A stretch of 64,000 nt of DNA from the NCBI GenBank assembly GCA_027307195.1, contig DAHUXL010000016.1, positions 1 to 64,000 of the forward strand, written 5' to 3'. Each line of letters begins with the position of its first letter. Positions within the stretch are counted from its first letter, which is position 1. The notes beneath the pieces are model-generated. The model had not been told where the DNA came from. It was given only the letters and a program-made list of their open reading frames with translations, and ran no database searches. A program made the position numbers and the translations under genes. Positions 1 through 10,703 of the stretch are shown piece by piece. The DNA comes from Rhodanobacter sp. (GTDB lineage: Bacteria > Pseudomonadota > Gammaproteobacteria > Xanthomonadales > Rhodanobacteraceae).

Positions 1-2339
1 TGGGTTTTCTCGGTCTGCGCCAGCTCCACGAAATGCTTGCGTTCCAGCGCCAGCAGCCATTCCTCGTCGACCGTCGAGCCGCGCTCGATCGCGCCGCCGC
101 ACAAGGTGTCGGCGATGCGCGTGGCGATGTCCACGTCGTGCTCGGAAGCGAAATAGCCGGCCTGCAGGTTTGCCAGCGAGGCTTTGAACGTGGCGGTGCC
201 GACGTCGCCTGCGACGGGAATCGCACGCGCCGGCAGCGGCGGACGGTAGCCGCTCTCGGCCAGCGCATTCGCCACCTGCTTGGCCACGTAGAGCAGCTCG
301 TAGGCGTTGAACACCACCACGTCGCTGTCGCGCAGCAAGCCAAGCTGCTTCGCTTCGAAGGCGCTGGCGGAGACCTTGGCCATCGCCACGGTCTCGAACC
401 CCTTCTTCAGTTCCTCGAACGGGTCGCCCGGGTTTGCCCTGGCGGCGCGCACGGCCAGCTCATGCAGGCCGCCACCGGCCGGCAGCAGGCCGACGCCGGC
501 CTCGACCAGACCGATATAGCTTTCCAGCGCCGCGACGGTGCGCGCCGAATGCATCTGGAACTCGCAGCCGCCGCCGAAGGCCATGCCGCGCACCGCGGAT
601 ACCACCGGCACCAGCGAATACTTGATCGCCATGCTGGTGCGCTGGAAGTTCTCCACCATCTTCTCGAAGTCGGCGATCTTGCCCTCCTTGAGCAGGCCAA
701 GCGCGCCCTTGAGATCGGCGCCGGCGGAGAACGGCTCGCCGGTCTGCCAGATCACCACGGCCTTGAGTTTCTCTTCGGCCAGCTTGATCGCGTGCTGCAC
801 GCCGTCGAGCACGAAGTCGTTGACCGTGTTCATCTTGGTCTTGAACGAGAGAATGCCGACGCCGTCGTCGCCCAGTGTCCACAGGCGCACGCCCTCGTTC
901 TCCCAGACGGTGGTGCCCTGGTCGAACTTCTCGCCGATCAGCGGATCGGGGAACAGCTGGCGCTGGTACACCGGATGCCGCGAACGCGGCTTGTCGGCGT
1001 TGGCGCTGGCCGAGTACGAGCCATCCTTGCCATGGACGCCTTTACGGCCATCGGTGACCCACGCCGGCAGCGGTGCCTTGCTCATCGCCTTGCCGGCGGC
1101 GATGTCTTCGTTGATCCAGCCGGCGATTTGCTGCCAGCCGGCAGCCTGCCAGGTCTCGAACGGGCCGAGCTTCCAGCCGTAGCCCCAGCGGATCGCGAAA
1201 TCCACATCGCGCGCGGTGTCGGCGATGTCGGCCAGGTGGTAGGCGGTGTAGTGGAACAGGTCGCGGAAGCTGGCCCACAGGAACTGGGCCTGCGGATCGT
1301 TCGACGCGCGCAGCTTGCCGAACTTCTCGGCCGGGTCCTTGATCGCCAGGATCGCGGCGACTTCGTCGGACAGCTTCTGCTCGGAAACTCGGAAGTCCTG
1401 TTTGGCGACATCCAGTACTTGGATGTCCTTGCCAACTTTCTTGTAGAAACCACCGCCGGTCTTCTGCCCAAGCGCGCCCTTGTCGATCAGTCCCTGCAGC
1501 CAGACCGGCGCCTTGAAGTACTGATGCCACGGATCGTCCGGCAGCGTGTCGGCCATGGTCTTGATGACATGCGCCATGGTGTCCAGACCGACCACGTCGG
1601 CGGTGCGGTAGGTCGCACTCTTCGGGCGGCCGAGTGCCGGACCGGTGAGCGCGTCGACGGTGTCGAAGCCGAGCTTGAACTGGTCGGTGTGGTACATCGC
1701 CGACAGCATCGAGAACACGCCGATGCGGTTGCCGATGAAGTTCGGGGTGTCCTTGGCGATCACCACGCCCTTGCCGACGGTGGTGACCAGGAAGGCTTCG
1801 AGGCCTTCGATCACGGCCGGATCGGTGAGCCTGGTCGGGATCAGCTCGACCAGGTGCATGTAGCGCGGCGGGTTGAAGAAGTGCACGCCGGTGAAACGGT
1901 GGCGCATTTCTTCCGGCAGCGCTTCGGCGAGGCCGTTGATCGACAGGCCCGAGGTGTTGGAGGCCAGAATCGCGGTCTTCGACAGATGCGGTGCGATCTT
2001 TTTGTACAGATCCAGCTTCCAGTCCATCCGCTCGGCGATCGCCTCGATCACCAGATCGACGTCCTTGAGGTGGCCCATGTCTTCGTCGTAGTTGGCCGGG
2101 ATGATCGCGGCGGCGAGGTTCTTGTCGGCGAGCGGGGCAGGCGACAGCTTGGCGAGGTTGGCGATGGCCTTGAGCGCGATGCCGCTCTTCGGACCTTCCT
2201 TGGCGGGCAGGTCGAACAGCACGGTTTCGACGCCGGCGTTGGTCAGGTGCGCGGCGATCTGCGCGCCCATGACTCCGGCGCCCAGCACGGCGGCCTTGCG
2301 GATGCGCAGCGCTGATGAGGGTGAGGATGCAGCGGTCAT
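1..2339 (-). CDS. 3-hydroxyacyl-CoA dehydrogenase / enoyl-CoA hydratase (FadB/FadJ-like), C-terminus runs off window start
   Basis: Minus-strand translation MTAASSPSSALRIRKAAVLGAGVMGAQIAAHLTNAGVETVLFDL... with NAD-binding GxGxMG; later enoyl-CoA hydratase segment SAVRGMAFGGGCEFQMHSARTVAALESYIGLVEAGVGLLPAGGG. The listed plus ORF 33-2315 is its antisense shadow. Confidence 0.9.
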   Translation of the reverse strand, partial: MTAASSPSSALRIRKAAVLGAGVMGAQIAAHLTNAGVETVLFDLPAKEGPKSGIALKAIANLAKLSPAPLADKNLAAAIIPANYDEDMGHLKDVDLVIEAIAERMDWKLDLYKKIAPHLSKTAILASNTSGLSINGLAEALPEEMRHRFTGVHFFNPPRYMHLVELIPTRLTDPAVIEGLEAFLVTTVGKGVVIAKDTPNFIGNRIGVFSMLSAMYHTDQFKLGFDTVDALTGPALGRPKSATYRTADVVGLDTMAHVIKTMADTLPDDPWHQYFKAPVWLQGLIDKGALGQKTGGGFYKKVGKDIQVLDVAKQDFRVSEQKLSDEVAAILAIKDPAEKFGKLRASNDPQAQFLWASFRDLFHYTAYHLADIADTARDVDFAIRWGYGWKLGPFETWQAAGWQQIAGWINEDIAAGKAMSKAPLPAWVTDGRKGVHGKDGSYSASANADKPRSRHPVYQRQLFPDPLIGEKFDQGTTVWENEGVRLWTLGDDGVGILSFKTKMNTVNDFVLDGVQHAIKLAEEKLKAVVIWQTGEPFSAGADLKGALGLLKEGKIADFEKMVENFQRTSMAIKYSLVPVVSAVRGMAFGGGCEFQMHSARTVAALESYIGLVEAGVGLLPAGGGLHELAVRAARANPGDPFEELKKGFETVAMAKVSASAFEAKQLGLLRDSDVVVFNAYELLYVAKQVANALAESGYRPPLPARAIPVAGDVGTATFKASLANLQAGYFASEHDVDIATRIADTLCGGAIERGSTVDEEWLLALERKHFVELAQTEKT

Positions 2340-2386
2340 TGGCTTCTCCGATGGTGCAAACGAGAGTGAAACGGGGGATTGGAAGA

Positions 2387-3013
2387 TCAGGGATGACTGA
2401 GCCCGGCGACGGCGAAGCGGATCAGGTGCTGCGCGGTCTGTTCGCGATGGGCGTGCTCGCTGACATCGCTTTTGCGCTGGATCATGCCGAAGCCGGACAT
2501 CGCGTGGGTCAGCGCGCCGGTGACCAGATCGATGCGCCAGTAAAGCTCCTGCTTGCTCAGTTGCGGCAGCAGGCGGGCGAATTCAGCGGTGAACTGGCGC
2601 ATCACGTGGCCGTAGTTGGCGGACAGGAACTGGCGCAGGGTGTCGTCGTGTTCGGCGAATGCACGTGCCAGCACGCGCATGAAGAGGGAGCCGTTGCCGT
2701 CATGCGACAGGTCCAGTGCCGGGCGGATATAGGCCGCCAGCACGGCTTCCAGGGTGGTGTCGGGATGGCCGGCAACCTTGGCCAGGGCTGACAACCGGCT
2801 GGCGTTCAGCGCATCGAGCCGGCGCCGGAACACTTCCTCGACCAGTTTGTCCTTGGAGCCGAAGTGGTAGTTGACTGCGGCCAGGTTGACCCCGGCAGCG
2901 GCCGTCAGCTGGCGCAGCGAGGCACCGTCAAAGCCACGCTGGGCGAACAGGACCTCGGCAGCGCCGAGTATCCGTTCCTTGGTGGAGCCGGAGCTGTTCA
3001 CGGGCGAAACCAT
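2387..3013 (-). CDS. TetR-family transcriptional regulator, PsrA-like
   Basis: MVSPVNSSGSTKERILGAAEVLFAQRGFDGASLRQLTAAAGVNLAAVNYHFGSKDKLVEEVFRRR: TetR HTH with GVNLAAVNYHFGSK typical of PsrA-type regulators; immediately upstream of the fadB-like gene on the same strand. Confidence 0.85.
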   Translation of the reverse strand: MVSPVNSSGSTKERILGAAEVLFAQRGFDGASLRQLTAAAGVNLAAVNYHFGSKDKLVEEVFRRRLDALNASRLSALAKVAGHPDTTLEAVLAAYIRPALDLSHDGNGSLFMRVLARAFAEHDDTLRQFLSANYGHVMRQFTAEFARLLPQLSKQELYWRIDLVTGALTHAMSGFGMIQRKSDVSEHAHREQTAQHLIRFAVAGLSHP

Positions 3014-3032
3014 CCATCGGCCATGGGCCAGT

Positions 3033-3048
3033 TCAAACGATCGTTTGA
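3033..3048. promoter_or_regulatory. 16-bp perfect palindrome TCAAACGATCGTTTGA, candidate TetR/PsrA-type operator
   Basis: Read directly; CAAAC-N4-GTTTG core about 20 bp upstream of the tetR start codon. Confidence 0.6.
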
Positions 3049-3175
3049 GCATACGCGGACAGCTTGGCGGCCGTCAAACCAAGCCGGTTGCAAACAACGG
3101 GTTACTTGCGTATGAGTTAGAATCTGTCAAACTTTCGTGAGCTAAATCCGCAATCCCTGTCAGATTTAGTTCATC

Positions 3176-3193
3176 GCCGGCTTGGGAGCCGGC
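3176..3193 (+). other. Hairpin GCCGGCT-TGGG-AGCCGGC in the ndk 5' region
   Basis: Perfect 7-bp stem, 4-nt loop, no U-tract, ~40 nt upstream of ndk ATG. Confidence 0.4.
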
Positions 3194-3234
3194 ACGCCCC
3201 CTTCCCTAAATCCGTTTTTCCGGAGCACACCCGT

Positions 3235-3660
3235 ATGGCGCTGGAGCGCACCCTTTCCATTATCAAGCCCGACGCCGTTGCCAAGAACGTCATCGGTGAA
3301 ATCTACGCGCGTTTCGAAAAGGCCGGCCTCAAGGTTGTGGCCGCGAAGATGAAGCAGTTGTCGCGCCAGGAAGCCGAAGGCTTCTACGCGGTGCACCGCG
3401 AGCGTCCGTTCTTCAAGGCACTGGTCGACTTCATGATCTCCGGCCCGGTGATGATCACCGCGCTTGAGGGTGAGAACGCCGTGCTGGCTCATCGCGACCT
3501 GATGGGCGCCACCAATCCGAAGGAAGCCGCGCCGGGCACGATCCGCGCCGACTTCGCCGATTCCATCGACGCCAATGCCGTGCATGGTTCCGATGCAGTC
3601 GATACCGCCAAGGTGGAGATTTCATATTTCTTCGCTGCGACGGACGTGCTGTCGCGCTGA
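3235..3660 (+). CDS. ndk: Nucleoside diphosphate kinase
   Basis: [39 protein letters not shown]...[20 protein letters not shown]; active-site NxxHGSD. Confidence 0.97.
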   Translation: MALERTLSIIKPDAVAKNVIGEIYARFEKAGLKVVAAKMKQLSRQEAEGFYAVHRERPFFKALVDFMISGPVMITALEGENAVLAHRDLMGATNPKEAAPGTIRADFADSIDANAVHGSDAVDTAKVEISYFFAATDVLSR

Positions 3661-3689
3661 GCGATTCAATAAGTTGTGAGGCATTAGTT

Positions 3690-4823
3690 GTGAACCAGGT
3701 TGTTGTGAATCCGCCCGCCAAAGTCAACCTGCTCGACTTCGATCGCCAGGGTCTGCGTGATTTCTTCACGCAGATCGGCGAGAAGCCGTATCGCGCCGAG
3801 CAGGTGATGAAGTGGATCTACCACGATCTGGAAGACAACTTCGAAAACATGACCGATGTGGGCAAGGCGCTGCGCGCCAAGCTCACCGAGGTCTGCTACA
3901 TCGGCGCACCCAAGACGCTGCTGGATAAAGCCGCCACTGACGGCACCCACAAGTGGCTGCTGGGCATGGACAGCGGCAACGCGATCGAGACGGTGTACAT
4001 CCCCGAGCCTACCCGCGGCACCTTGTGCGTGTCCTCGCAGATTGGTTGTGCGCTGAACTGCAGCTTCTGCTCGACCGGCGCGCAGGGTTTCAACCGCAAC
4101 CTGTCCACCGCCGAGATCATCGGTCAGGTGTGGGTGGCGGCGAAGTACCTGGGCAACATCACCCATCAGAACCGCCGCATCACCAACGTGGTGATGATGG
4201 GCATGGGCGAGCCGCTGGCAAACTTCGAGAATGTGGTGCGGGCGATGCGCCTGATGCGCGACGACCTGGGCTTCGGCCTGGCCGCCAAGCGAGTCACGCT
4301 CTCCACTGCCGGCATGGTGCCGTTGATCGACCAGTTGTCGGACGCGATCGACGTGTCGCTGGCGGTCTCGCTGCATGCGGCCAATGACGAGCTGCGTACC
4401 GAGCTGGTGCCGATCAACAAGCGTTATCCGATCGCCGAGCTGCTGGCCGCCTGCCAGCGCTGGGTCGCGCGCAAGCCGCGTACCTCGATCACCTTCGAAT
4501 ACACCTTGATGAAGGGCATCAACGACCAGCCCGAGCATGCCCGCCAGCTGATCAAGCTGATGCGCAAGCTGCCGACCTGCAAGGTCAACCTGATCCCCTT
4601 CAATCCCTTTCCCGGCACCCGCTACGAGCGTTCGGACGCGAATGACATTCGCGACTTCCAGACACAGCTGTTGAATGCCGGTGTGCTGACCATGTTGCGG
4701 CGTACCCGCGGCGACGATATCGATGCTGCCTGCGGTCAGTTGGCCGGGCAGGTGACCGATCGTACCCGGCGTAGTGCCGATCTTCGCAAGCGGCAAGACG
4801 AGGGGGCATTGCATGCGGTTTGA
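3690..4823 (+). CDS. rlmN: Dual-specificity 23S rRNA/tRNA methyltransferase, radical SAM
   Basis: [19 protein letters not shown] radical SAM CxxxCxx[15 protein letters not shown]-terminal [19 protein letters not shown]. Confidence 0.97.
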   Translation: MNQVVVNPPAKVNLLDFDRQGLRDFFTQIGEKPYRAEQVMKWIYHDLEDNFENMTDVGKALRAKLTEVCYIGAPKTLLDKAATDGTHKWLLGMDSGNAIETVYIPEPTRGTLCVSSQIGCALNCSFCSTGAQGFNRNLSTAEIIGQVWVAAKYLGNITHQNRRITNVVMMGMGEPLANFENVVRAMRLMRDDLGFGLAAKRVTLSTAGMVPLIDQLSDAIDVSLAVSLHAANDELRTELVPINKRYPIAELLAACQRWVARKPRTSITFEYTLMKGINDQPEHARQLIKLMRKLPTCKVNLIPFNPFPGTRYERSDANDIRDFQTQLLNAGVLTMLRRTRGDDIDAACGQLAGQVTDRTRRSADLRKRQDEGALHAV

Positions 4824-5601
4824 CCGGGTACTGATCTTCAGCCTGCTGTTGCCGCTGGCTGGCTGCATGACCACACGCACCGACAGCAATTCGCTCGGCA
4901 AGAACCTGCCGGAATCCAGCAAGGCCGACCAGGCCATGGATGCCGCACGCATCCATACGGAGCTGGCCCAGCGCTACATGGACTCCGGCGATCTGCAGAC
5001 GGCGCTGGCGAAAGTGACCACGGCACTGCAGTTCAACCCCAATTACGCGCCGGCGCATACCGTGATCGCGGTGCTGTACGAGCGCATCAACAAGCTTCCC
5101 GAAGCCGAGCAGCATTACCGCAAGGCGGTAGCGCTCGAACCGGCCAAGGGCGCACCAAACAACAATCTTGGTGTGTTCCTGTGCCATACCGGGAAAATCG
5201 CGGAAGCGAACGGGTATTTCCAGAAAGCGGTCGCCGACCCGTTCTACCAGACGCCCGATGTGGCGTTGACGAATGAAGGGGTATGCCAACTGCGGGCCAA
5301 TGACGCCAAGGGCGCCGAAGCGAGTTTTCGTGACGCCATCGTGCGAAATCCGAATAATGCAGAGGCACTCTTTCAGCTTGCGAATGTGCTTTATCTGAAT
5401 AAGGATACGTTTCGCGCCAGGGCCTTCATCCAGCGATTCGATGCGCTGGGCCAACCGACTGCCGCGTCACTCAAGCTTGGTCACGATATTGAATCTCGTC
5501 TGGGCAACCAGGAAGGCGCCCTCACTTACAGCAAGCGATTGCTTGGCCAGTTCCCGGATTCGGAGCAGGCGCACGCTCTTGACACGACTGCCAGCCCATG
5601 A
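4813..5601 (+). CDS. Type IV pilus biogenesis TPR lipoprotein, PilF/PilW-like
   Basis: [26 protein letters not shown] lipobox; tandem TPRs; rlmN-pilF-rodZ gene order. Confidence 0.85.
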   Translation: MRFDRVLIFSLLLPLAGCMTTRTDSNSLGKNLPESSKADQAMDAARIHTELAQRYMDSGDLQTALAKVTTALQFNPNYAPAHTVIAVLYERINKLPEAEQHYRKAVALEPAKGAPNNNLGVFLCHTGKIAEANGYFQKAVADPFYQTPDVALTNEGVCQLRANDAKGAEASFRDAIVRNPNNAEALFQLANVLYLNKDTFRARAFIQRFDALGQPTAASLKLGHDIESRLGNQEGALTYSKRLLGQFPDSEQAHALDTTASP

Positions 5602-6605
5602 CATCCATGCAACCTCCATCGACCGAGCCCGGTGCGAACGAACCGGAACTGTTCGGCATCAATTTGCTCAACATGGATGTACCGTCGACGGAGTCTGGCA
5701 CGGTCAGTTTCGGCAATCGCCTGCATGCGGCGCGTGAAGCTCGCGGGCTCAATCTGGAAACCTGTGCGCTGACGCTGAAATTGCCTGCACGCGTGCTGCG
5801 CCAGCTTGAACGTGATCAGTACGACGACATTGATTCGAAGGTTTATCTCGCCAGTTACATCGGCAAGTACGCTCGCCATCTTGGCATCAACGAGGCGTCG
5901 ATCCAGGTTGAGCTTGACCGCATCAAGCAGGTCGAGCCAGCGCTGGTGGCGACCGGTGGTATTTCGCATTCGCGTTTCCTGCTTGATCGCTACGCCACGG
6001 CGGCTACCTATGTCGTGCTGACGGCGGTGATCGTGGTGCCGATGATCTGGCTGGGCGTGCGTGGCACCCTCGATCGCGACCTCAGCCATCTGGCCCCCCT
6101 TGATGCTGCGCCGGTGGCGCAACTGGATGCACCCGCGACAACATCAAGTGCGGCTGCCGGCAATCTGGCCAGTCGGGTGGTTCCATTGTCGCCGTCGCCG
6201 GTTACGCAGGCGGCGCAGCGGCAGGAACAGGAACCCCTGATGGCCTCGATGGCGCCGTTCCCGAGCATGGACAACAGCAGCCTGTCGTCGCCGGCCAAAT
6301 CCGCTGTACCAGCGGCGGTCGATGCCGGTAGCGGCGGCCATAGCCTGGGTCTGAGCCTGAGTTCGGCCAGCTGGGTCGAGGTTGTCGACAGCCACGGCAC
6401 GCGACTGGAATACGGCCTGCTGCCTGCCGGCAGCAACAAGACCTACCACAGTGATCAGCCGCTGGATGTGCGCATTGGCAATGCCAGCGGCGCACAGATC
6501 AGCATCGATGGCCAGTCGGTGGGACTGGATGATTACCGGCATGCCAACGTGGCGCGTTTCCGCGTGCAGATGCAGGACGGCAAGGCTTCCGCAGCCAACC
6601 TCTGA
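5598..6605 (+). CDS. rodZ: RodZ-like cytoskeletal protein: HTH, TM, DUF4115-type C-terminus
   Basis: FGNRLHAAREARGLNLETCALTLKLPARVLRQLERDQYDDIDSKVYLASYIGKYARHLGI; TM; C-terminal SASWVEVVDSHGTRLEYGLLPAGSNKTY. Confidence 0.88.
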   Translation: MTSMQPPSTEPGANEPELFGINLLNMDVPSTESGTVSFGNRLHAAREARGLNLETCALTLKLPARVLRQLERDQYDDIDSKVYLASYIGKYARHLGINEASIQVELDRIKQVEPALVATGGISHSRFLLDRYATAATYVVLTAVIVVPMIWLGVRGTLDRDLSHLAPLDAAPVAQLDAPATTSSAAAGNLASRVVPLSPSPVTQAAQRQEQEPLMASMAPFPSMDNSSLSSPAKSAVPAAVDAGSGGHSLGLSLSSASWVEVVDSHGTRLEYGLLPAGSNKTYHSDQPLDVRIGNASGAQISIDGQSVGLDDYRHANVARFRVQMQDGKASAANL

Positions 6606-6756
6606 TCACCGCCCGGGCCGCTCCGGGCAACCCATTTCGGTTATGCTTGCCCATTGTTCGCTCGGCAACGAGCGGATGTGATCTGCTTTATCTCTTATTT
6701 ACTGCGCAGGCCTGTGCACGCGCCTGCGGGTGCGCAGCCTTTTGAATGGTGATTGC

Positions 6757-7407
6757 ATGGCATTTGAAGAATACGACAAGTACGAACAAAGCGAATTGGT
6801 TCAGAAATGGCTGCGCGAGAATGGTGTGTCGATCATCGTCGGTATCGCGATCGGCTTGGTCGGCATTTTCGGCTGGCAGCAATGGCGCAACCATCAGGCC
6901 CGCAATGAGGGCATGGCATCACAGCTCTATCAGCAGGTGCAGATCGCACTGGCATCAGGCAAGCCGGATGCAGCCACCCAGCTGACCGATCAGTTGATGA
7001 AGGATTACGCCAAGTCGCCGTATGCCGTATTTGCCGTCAGCGACCGTGCCAAACAACAAGTGGAAGCCAAGCAGCTGGACAAGGCCGAGGCATCGCTGGC
7101 GTGGGCTGAAAGCCACGCTGCTGATCCGGCATTGAAATCGTTGACCATGTTGCGCATCGCGCAGGTGGAACTGGCCAGCGACAACGGCAACGCCGCGCTG
7201 GCCACGCTCGATCGCATGCCGGCCGACAGCTACAAGGGGCTGGCTCAGGAACTCCGCGGGGATGTGCTGGTCAAGCTTGGACGTTCCGACGATGCGCGCA
7301 AGGCTTACCAGACGGCCTTGTCGACGTTGAGCGAGGAAGCGCCGCAACGCGGCGCCTTGCAGATGAAACTCGATGATTTGGCCGTGGCCGGGAAGCAGGG
7401 TGCATGA
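6757..7407 (+). CDS. YfgM/TPR-21 family ancillary translocon protein
   Basis: MAFEEYDKYEQSELVQKWLRENGVSIIVGIAIGLVGIFGWQQWRNHQ; directly upstream of bamB. Confidence 0.85.
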   Translation: MAFEEYDKYEQSELVQKWLRENGVSIIVGIAIGLVGIFGWQQWRNHQARNEGMASQLYQQVQIALASGKPDAATQLTDQLMKDYAKSPYAVFAVSDRAKQQVEAKQLDKAEASLAWAESHAADPALKSLTMLRIAQVELASDNGNAALATLDRMPADSYKGLAQELRGDVLVKLGRSDDARKAYQTALSTLSEEAPQRGALQMKLDDLAVAGKQGA

Positions 7408-8600
7408 AAAGATTTTTACTGATCACACTGGCTTCATTGGTGACCCTTGCCGGTTGCCATTCGCTCAAGAAGGAAAATATCCAGCCGCCGACTCCGTTGG
7501 CCAAGGATTTCAAGCCTACCGTTCAAGTCACCCGTTTATGGAGCTCCCGCGTCGGTGACGGTGCCGGCGTCAGTGGCGCCCGTCTGCGTCCGGCCGTGGT
7601 CGATGGCGTGCTTTACGCCGACAGCACGGACGGCAAACTGGTCGCAATCGATGCTAACAGCGGCAAGACCCTGTGGTCGAAGAGTTCGAGCACGCATGGC
7701 TGGTTCGGCTGGGGTGACAAGAAGCGCAAAGATGCCCTGTACGCCGGTGGTCCGGCAGTCGCTGGCGATCTGCTCGCCGTCGGCACGCTCGACGGTCACG
7801 TTTATGGCGTGAATGCGAAAGATGGCAGCCCGCGCTGGGAGGCCGAGTTGAAAGCCGAAGTGCTGACGTCGCCAGTGATCGTCGGTGACCTGACAGTGGT
7901 GCGAACCAGCGACGGTCGCGTCTACGCGCTGGACAGCAAGACCGGCGAGCGTCGCTGGGTCTATGACCAGGGCACCGTGCCGCTGTTGAGCCTGCGTGGC
8001 AATGGCCAGCTGCTGGCGGCCAATGGCGTGCTGTTTTTCGGCAGCGACGACGGCAAGCTGGTCGCGCTGCGACTGGACAATGGCTCGAAACTGTGGGAGC
8101 AGAAACTGGCCAGCGGCGAAGGTCGTACCGAGATTGATCGACTGAATGACGTTGATGGCGCGATCCTGCTCGATGGCGGCACGCTCTACGGTGCTGCCTA
8201 TCACGGCAATCTGGTGGCTGTGGATGGCCCCAGCGGTCGCCCGCTGTGGTCACGTCCGTTTTCCAGCTTCGGCTCGCTGGCGATCAGCGGCAATTCGGTT
8301 ATCGGCGTCAACGACGATTCGCAAGTATGGGCGTTCGACAAGACGGGCGGTGCCGACATGTGGAAGAACGACGCCCTGAAATACCGGTGGGTCACCGGCC
8401 CGGCCGTGCAGGGCGATTATGTCGTGGTCGGCGACATGGAAGGCTACGTGCATTGGCTGCAGGTCGGCGATGGTGCGTTGGCTGCACGTCAGCGGTTGTC
8501 GAAGAAGGCGATCCGCGCCCAGCCACTGGTGGTGGGTGACACTGTCTACGTCGAGGACGTAGCGGGCCATATCGGCGCCTATCGTCTGTCCGCGCACTGA
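7404..8600 (+). CDS. bamB: Outer membrane assembly lipoprotein BamB (PQQ-like beta-propeller)
   Basis: MKRFLLITLASLVTLAGCHSLKKENIQPPTPL lipobox; repeated DGxxxALDxxTGxxxW motifs; followed by der. Confidence 0.93.
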   Translation: MKRFLLITLASLVTLAGCHSLKKENIQPPTPLAKDFKPTVQVTRLWSSRVGDGAGVSGARLRPAVVDGVLYADSTDGKLVAIDANSGKTLWSKSSSTHGWFGWGDKKRKDALYAGGPAVAGDLLAVGTLDGHVYGVNAKDGSPRWEAELKAEVLTSPVIVGDLTVVRTSDGRVYALDSKTGERRWVYDQGTVPLLSLRGNGQLLAANGVLFFGSDDGKLVALRLDNGSKLWEQKLASGEGRTEIDRLNDVDGAILLDGGTLYGAAYHGNLVAVDGPSGRPLWSRPFSSFGSLAISGNSVIGVNDDSQVWAFDKTGGADMWKNDALKYRWVTGPAVQGDYVVVGDMEGYVHWLQVGDGALAARQRLSKKAIRAQPLVVGDTVYVEDVAGHIGAYRLSAH

Positions 8601-8622
8601 TCGCGGAGACCATGTCCTCATC

Positions 8623-10026
8623 ATGCTGCCTGTCGTCGCGCTAGTTGGTCGTCCCAATGTCGGTAAATCGACCCTTTTCAATGTGCTGACGCGCAGTCGT
8701 GACGCCCTGGTGGCCGACATGCCGGGCGTCACCCGTGACCGTCACTACGGCGTCTGCCGCAGTGGCGCGCGGCCCTTCGTGGTGGTCGATACCGGCGGTC
8801 TGTCCGGCGTCGAGGAAGCCATGGACGTGCTCACGGCGAAGCAGGTGCGCCTGGCCATCGAAGAAGCGAACGTGCTGGTGTTCGTGGTCGATGCCCGTGA
8901 AGGCCTGCTGCCGCAGGACTACGTTATCCTGGGCGAGTTGCGCCGCAGCGGCAAGACCATCATAGCTGCGGTCAACAAGACTGACGGGCTGGAAGAGGAA
9001 GCCGTACTGGCGGAGTTCTCCGCGTTCGGCGTCGGCAAGATCCTGCCATTGTCCGCCGCGCATAATCGCGGCACCAGCGACCTGATTGAACTGATTCTGC
9101 CGTTGCTGCCCGCCGACGAGGAAAGCACGGTCGAAGAGGAAGGCGAGGGTGGCAGCATTCGTGTCGCCATCGTCGGTCGTCCGAATGCCGGCAAATCGAC
9201 CCTGATCAATCGCCTGCTCGGCGAAGACCGGTTGATCGTCTCGGACGTCGCCGGCACTACCCGCGATCCGATCCGCGTCCCGCTGGAACGCGACGGCAAA
9301 CGCTACACACTGATCGACACCGCCGGCATCCGCCGCAAGGCACGCGTCGAGGAAGCCGTCGAGAAATTCAGTGTCATCAAGACCCTGCAGTCGATTGCTG
9401 CAGCCCAGGTCGTGGTGGTGATGATCGATGCCCGCGAAAACCTGGCCGACCAGGATCTCACCCTGATCGGTTACGCGATGGACGAGGGCCGGGCGCTGGT
9501 GATCGCCATCAACAAGTGGGATGGCCTGGACCAGTATCAGCGCGACGAGTGCATGCGCGCGCTGGATCGTCGACTGGTGTTCGTCGACTGGGCCAAGCAG
9601 GTACATATCTCGGCACTTCACGGTTCGGGCTTGCGCGAGCTGATGCGCGCGGTCGTGCGAGCTCATGCGTCGGCGACCAAGGTGCTGGTGTCTTCCGATT
9701 TGACCAAGACGCTGGAGAAAGCCTACGAAGGCTACCAACCGCCACTGGTGCATGGTCACTCGCCGAAGCTTCGCTTCGCACATCCGGGTGGCAACAATCC
9801 GCCGACCATCGTGATCCACGGCACCCGCACCAAGCACATTGCACCGGCGTATCAGCGCTACCTGGAAAATTTCTTCCGCAAGCGCTACAAGCTGGAGGGC
9901 ACGCCGATCCGGATTGCCTTCCGTGAAGGCGAGAACCCGTATGCGGGACGCAAGAAGGTGTTGACCAAGGAGCAGGAGCAGAAGGCCCGGCGCCGGGTCA
10001 GTGACCTGATCAAGCGCACGCGCTGA
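8623..10026 (+). CDS. der: Ribosome-associated GTPase Der (EngA), two GTPase domains
   Basis: GRPNVGKSTLFNVL and GRPNAGKSTLINRLLG P-loops; NKTDG and NKWDG G4 motifs. Confidence 0.97.
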   Translation: MLPVVALVGRPNVGKSTLFNVLTRSRDALVADMPGVTRDRHYGVCRSGARPFVVVDTGGLSGVEEAMDVLTAKQVRLAIEEANVLVFVVDAREGLLPQDYVILGELRRSGKTIIAAVNKTDGLEEEAVLAEFSAFGVGKILPLSAAHNRGTSDLIELILPLLPADEESTVEEEGEGGSIRVAIVGRPNAGKSTLINRLLGEDRLIVSDVAGTTRDPIRVPLERDGKRYTLIDTAGIRRKARVEEAVEKFSVIKTLQSIAAAQVVVVMIDARENLADQDLTLIGYAMDEGRALVIAINKWDGLDQYQRDECMRALDRRLVFVDWAKQVHISALHGSGLRELMRAVVRAHASATKVLVSSDLTKTLEKAYEGYQPPLVHGHSPKLRFAHPGGNNPPTIVIHGTRTKHIAPAYQRYLENFFRKRYKLEGTPIRIAFREGENPYAGRKKVLTKEQEQKARRRVSDLIKRTR

Positions 10027-10049
10027 TTCTCCGGCCCGCTCGTCTCGGG

Positions 10050-10628
10050 CTACGGCGCAGACTGCAGCAGATCGGCCGGAGTCAAACCGTACACCGCAGC
10101 GTCATGGCCTTCTCCATTCGCCCGCAGGCGCTGCCGTGCAATCGCTTCGAAGCGCGCGCCGGCTTTTTCGGCGGTGCGCCGGCTTGCATGGTTGTCGGGC
10201 ATGACAACGATCTCGATGCGGATCAAACCCAGTTGTTCAAAGCCGAAACGCGCGACCAGCGCGGCGGCGTGCGCGGCGATTCCTTCGCCACGACGCGACT
10301 GGCGCACCCAATAACCGAGATTGGCGCTGTGATGCTGATGGTTGCGCTGGTTGAGCCCGGCTCCGCCGAGCAGCTCGCCGGTGTCCAGGTCGAAGATCGC
10401 GAACGCGAAGTGCTCGCCACGCGACCAGCCGTCCTGACAGTGGCTTATCCATGCGTGCGCATCAGCCAGCTCATAACCCGCATGGCACCAGGGTAGCCAG
10501 CGACCCACGCTGGCCACTGACGAACGTGCTGCCTCGAACAGGTCTTCGGCATCATGTACTTGCCATGGACGCAGCCGCAGCGGTTCTTCGACAAGCTCCA
10601 ATGTGGGCAAGACCGGTTCGCTCGTCAT
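10050..10628 (-). CDS. GNAT acetyltransferase, RimJ/RimL type
   Basis: [18 protein letters not shown]...[80 protein letters not shown]. Confidence 0.88.
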   Translation of the reverse strand: MTSEPVLPTLELVEEPLRLRPWQVHDAEDLFEAARSSVASVGRWLPWCHAGYELADAHAWISHCQDGWSRGEHFAFAIFDLDTGELLGGAGLNQRNHQHHSANLGYWVRQSRRGEGIAAHAAALVARFGFEQLGLIRIEIVVMPDNHASRRTAEKAGARFEAIARQRLRANGEGHDAAVYGLTPADLLQSAP

Positions 10629-10703
10629 CAGGCACCCTTTCGCTTTTGTTTGTGTGCATGCGGGCCAGTCGCGATAATGGGCAACTTCCAGTCAGGCATC
10701 AAC

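Noticed and set aside
33-2315. 760-aa plus-strand ORF and smaller overlapping ORFs
   Set aside because: Antisense shadow of the fadB-like gene; low-complexity, Arg/His/Asp-rich translation typical of GC-rich antisense frames.
6606-6640. GC-rich hairpin after rodZ as an intrinsic terminator
   Set aside because: Stem GCCCGG/CCGGGC lacks a following U-tract.
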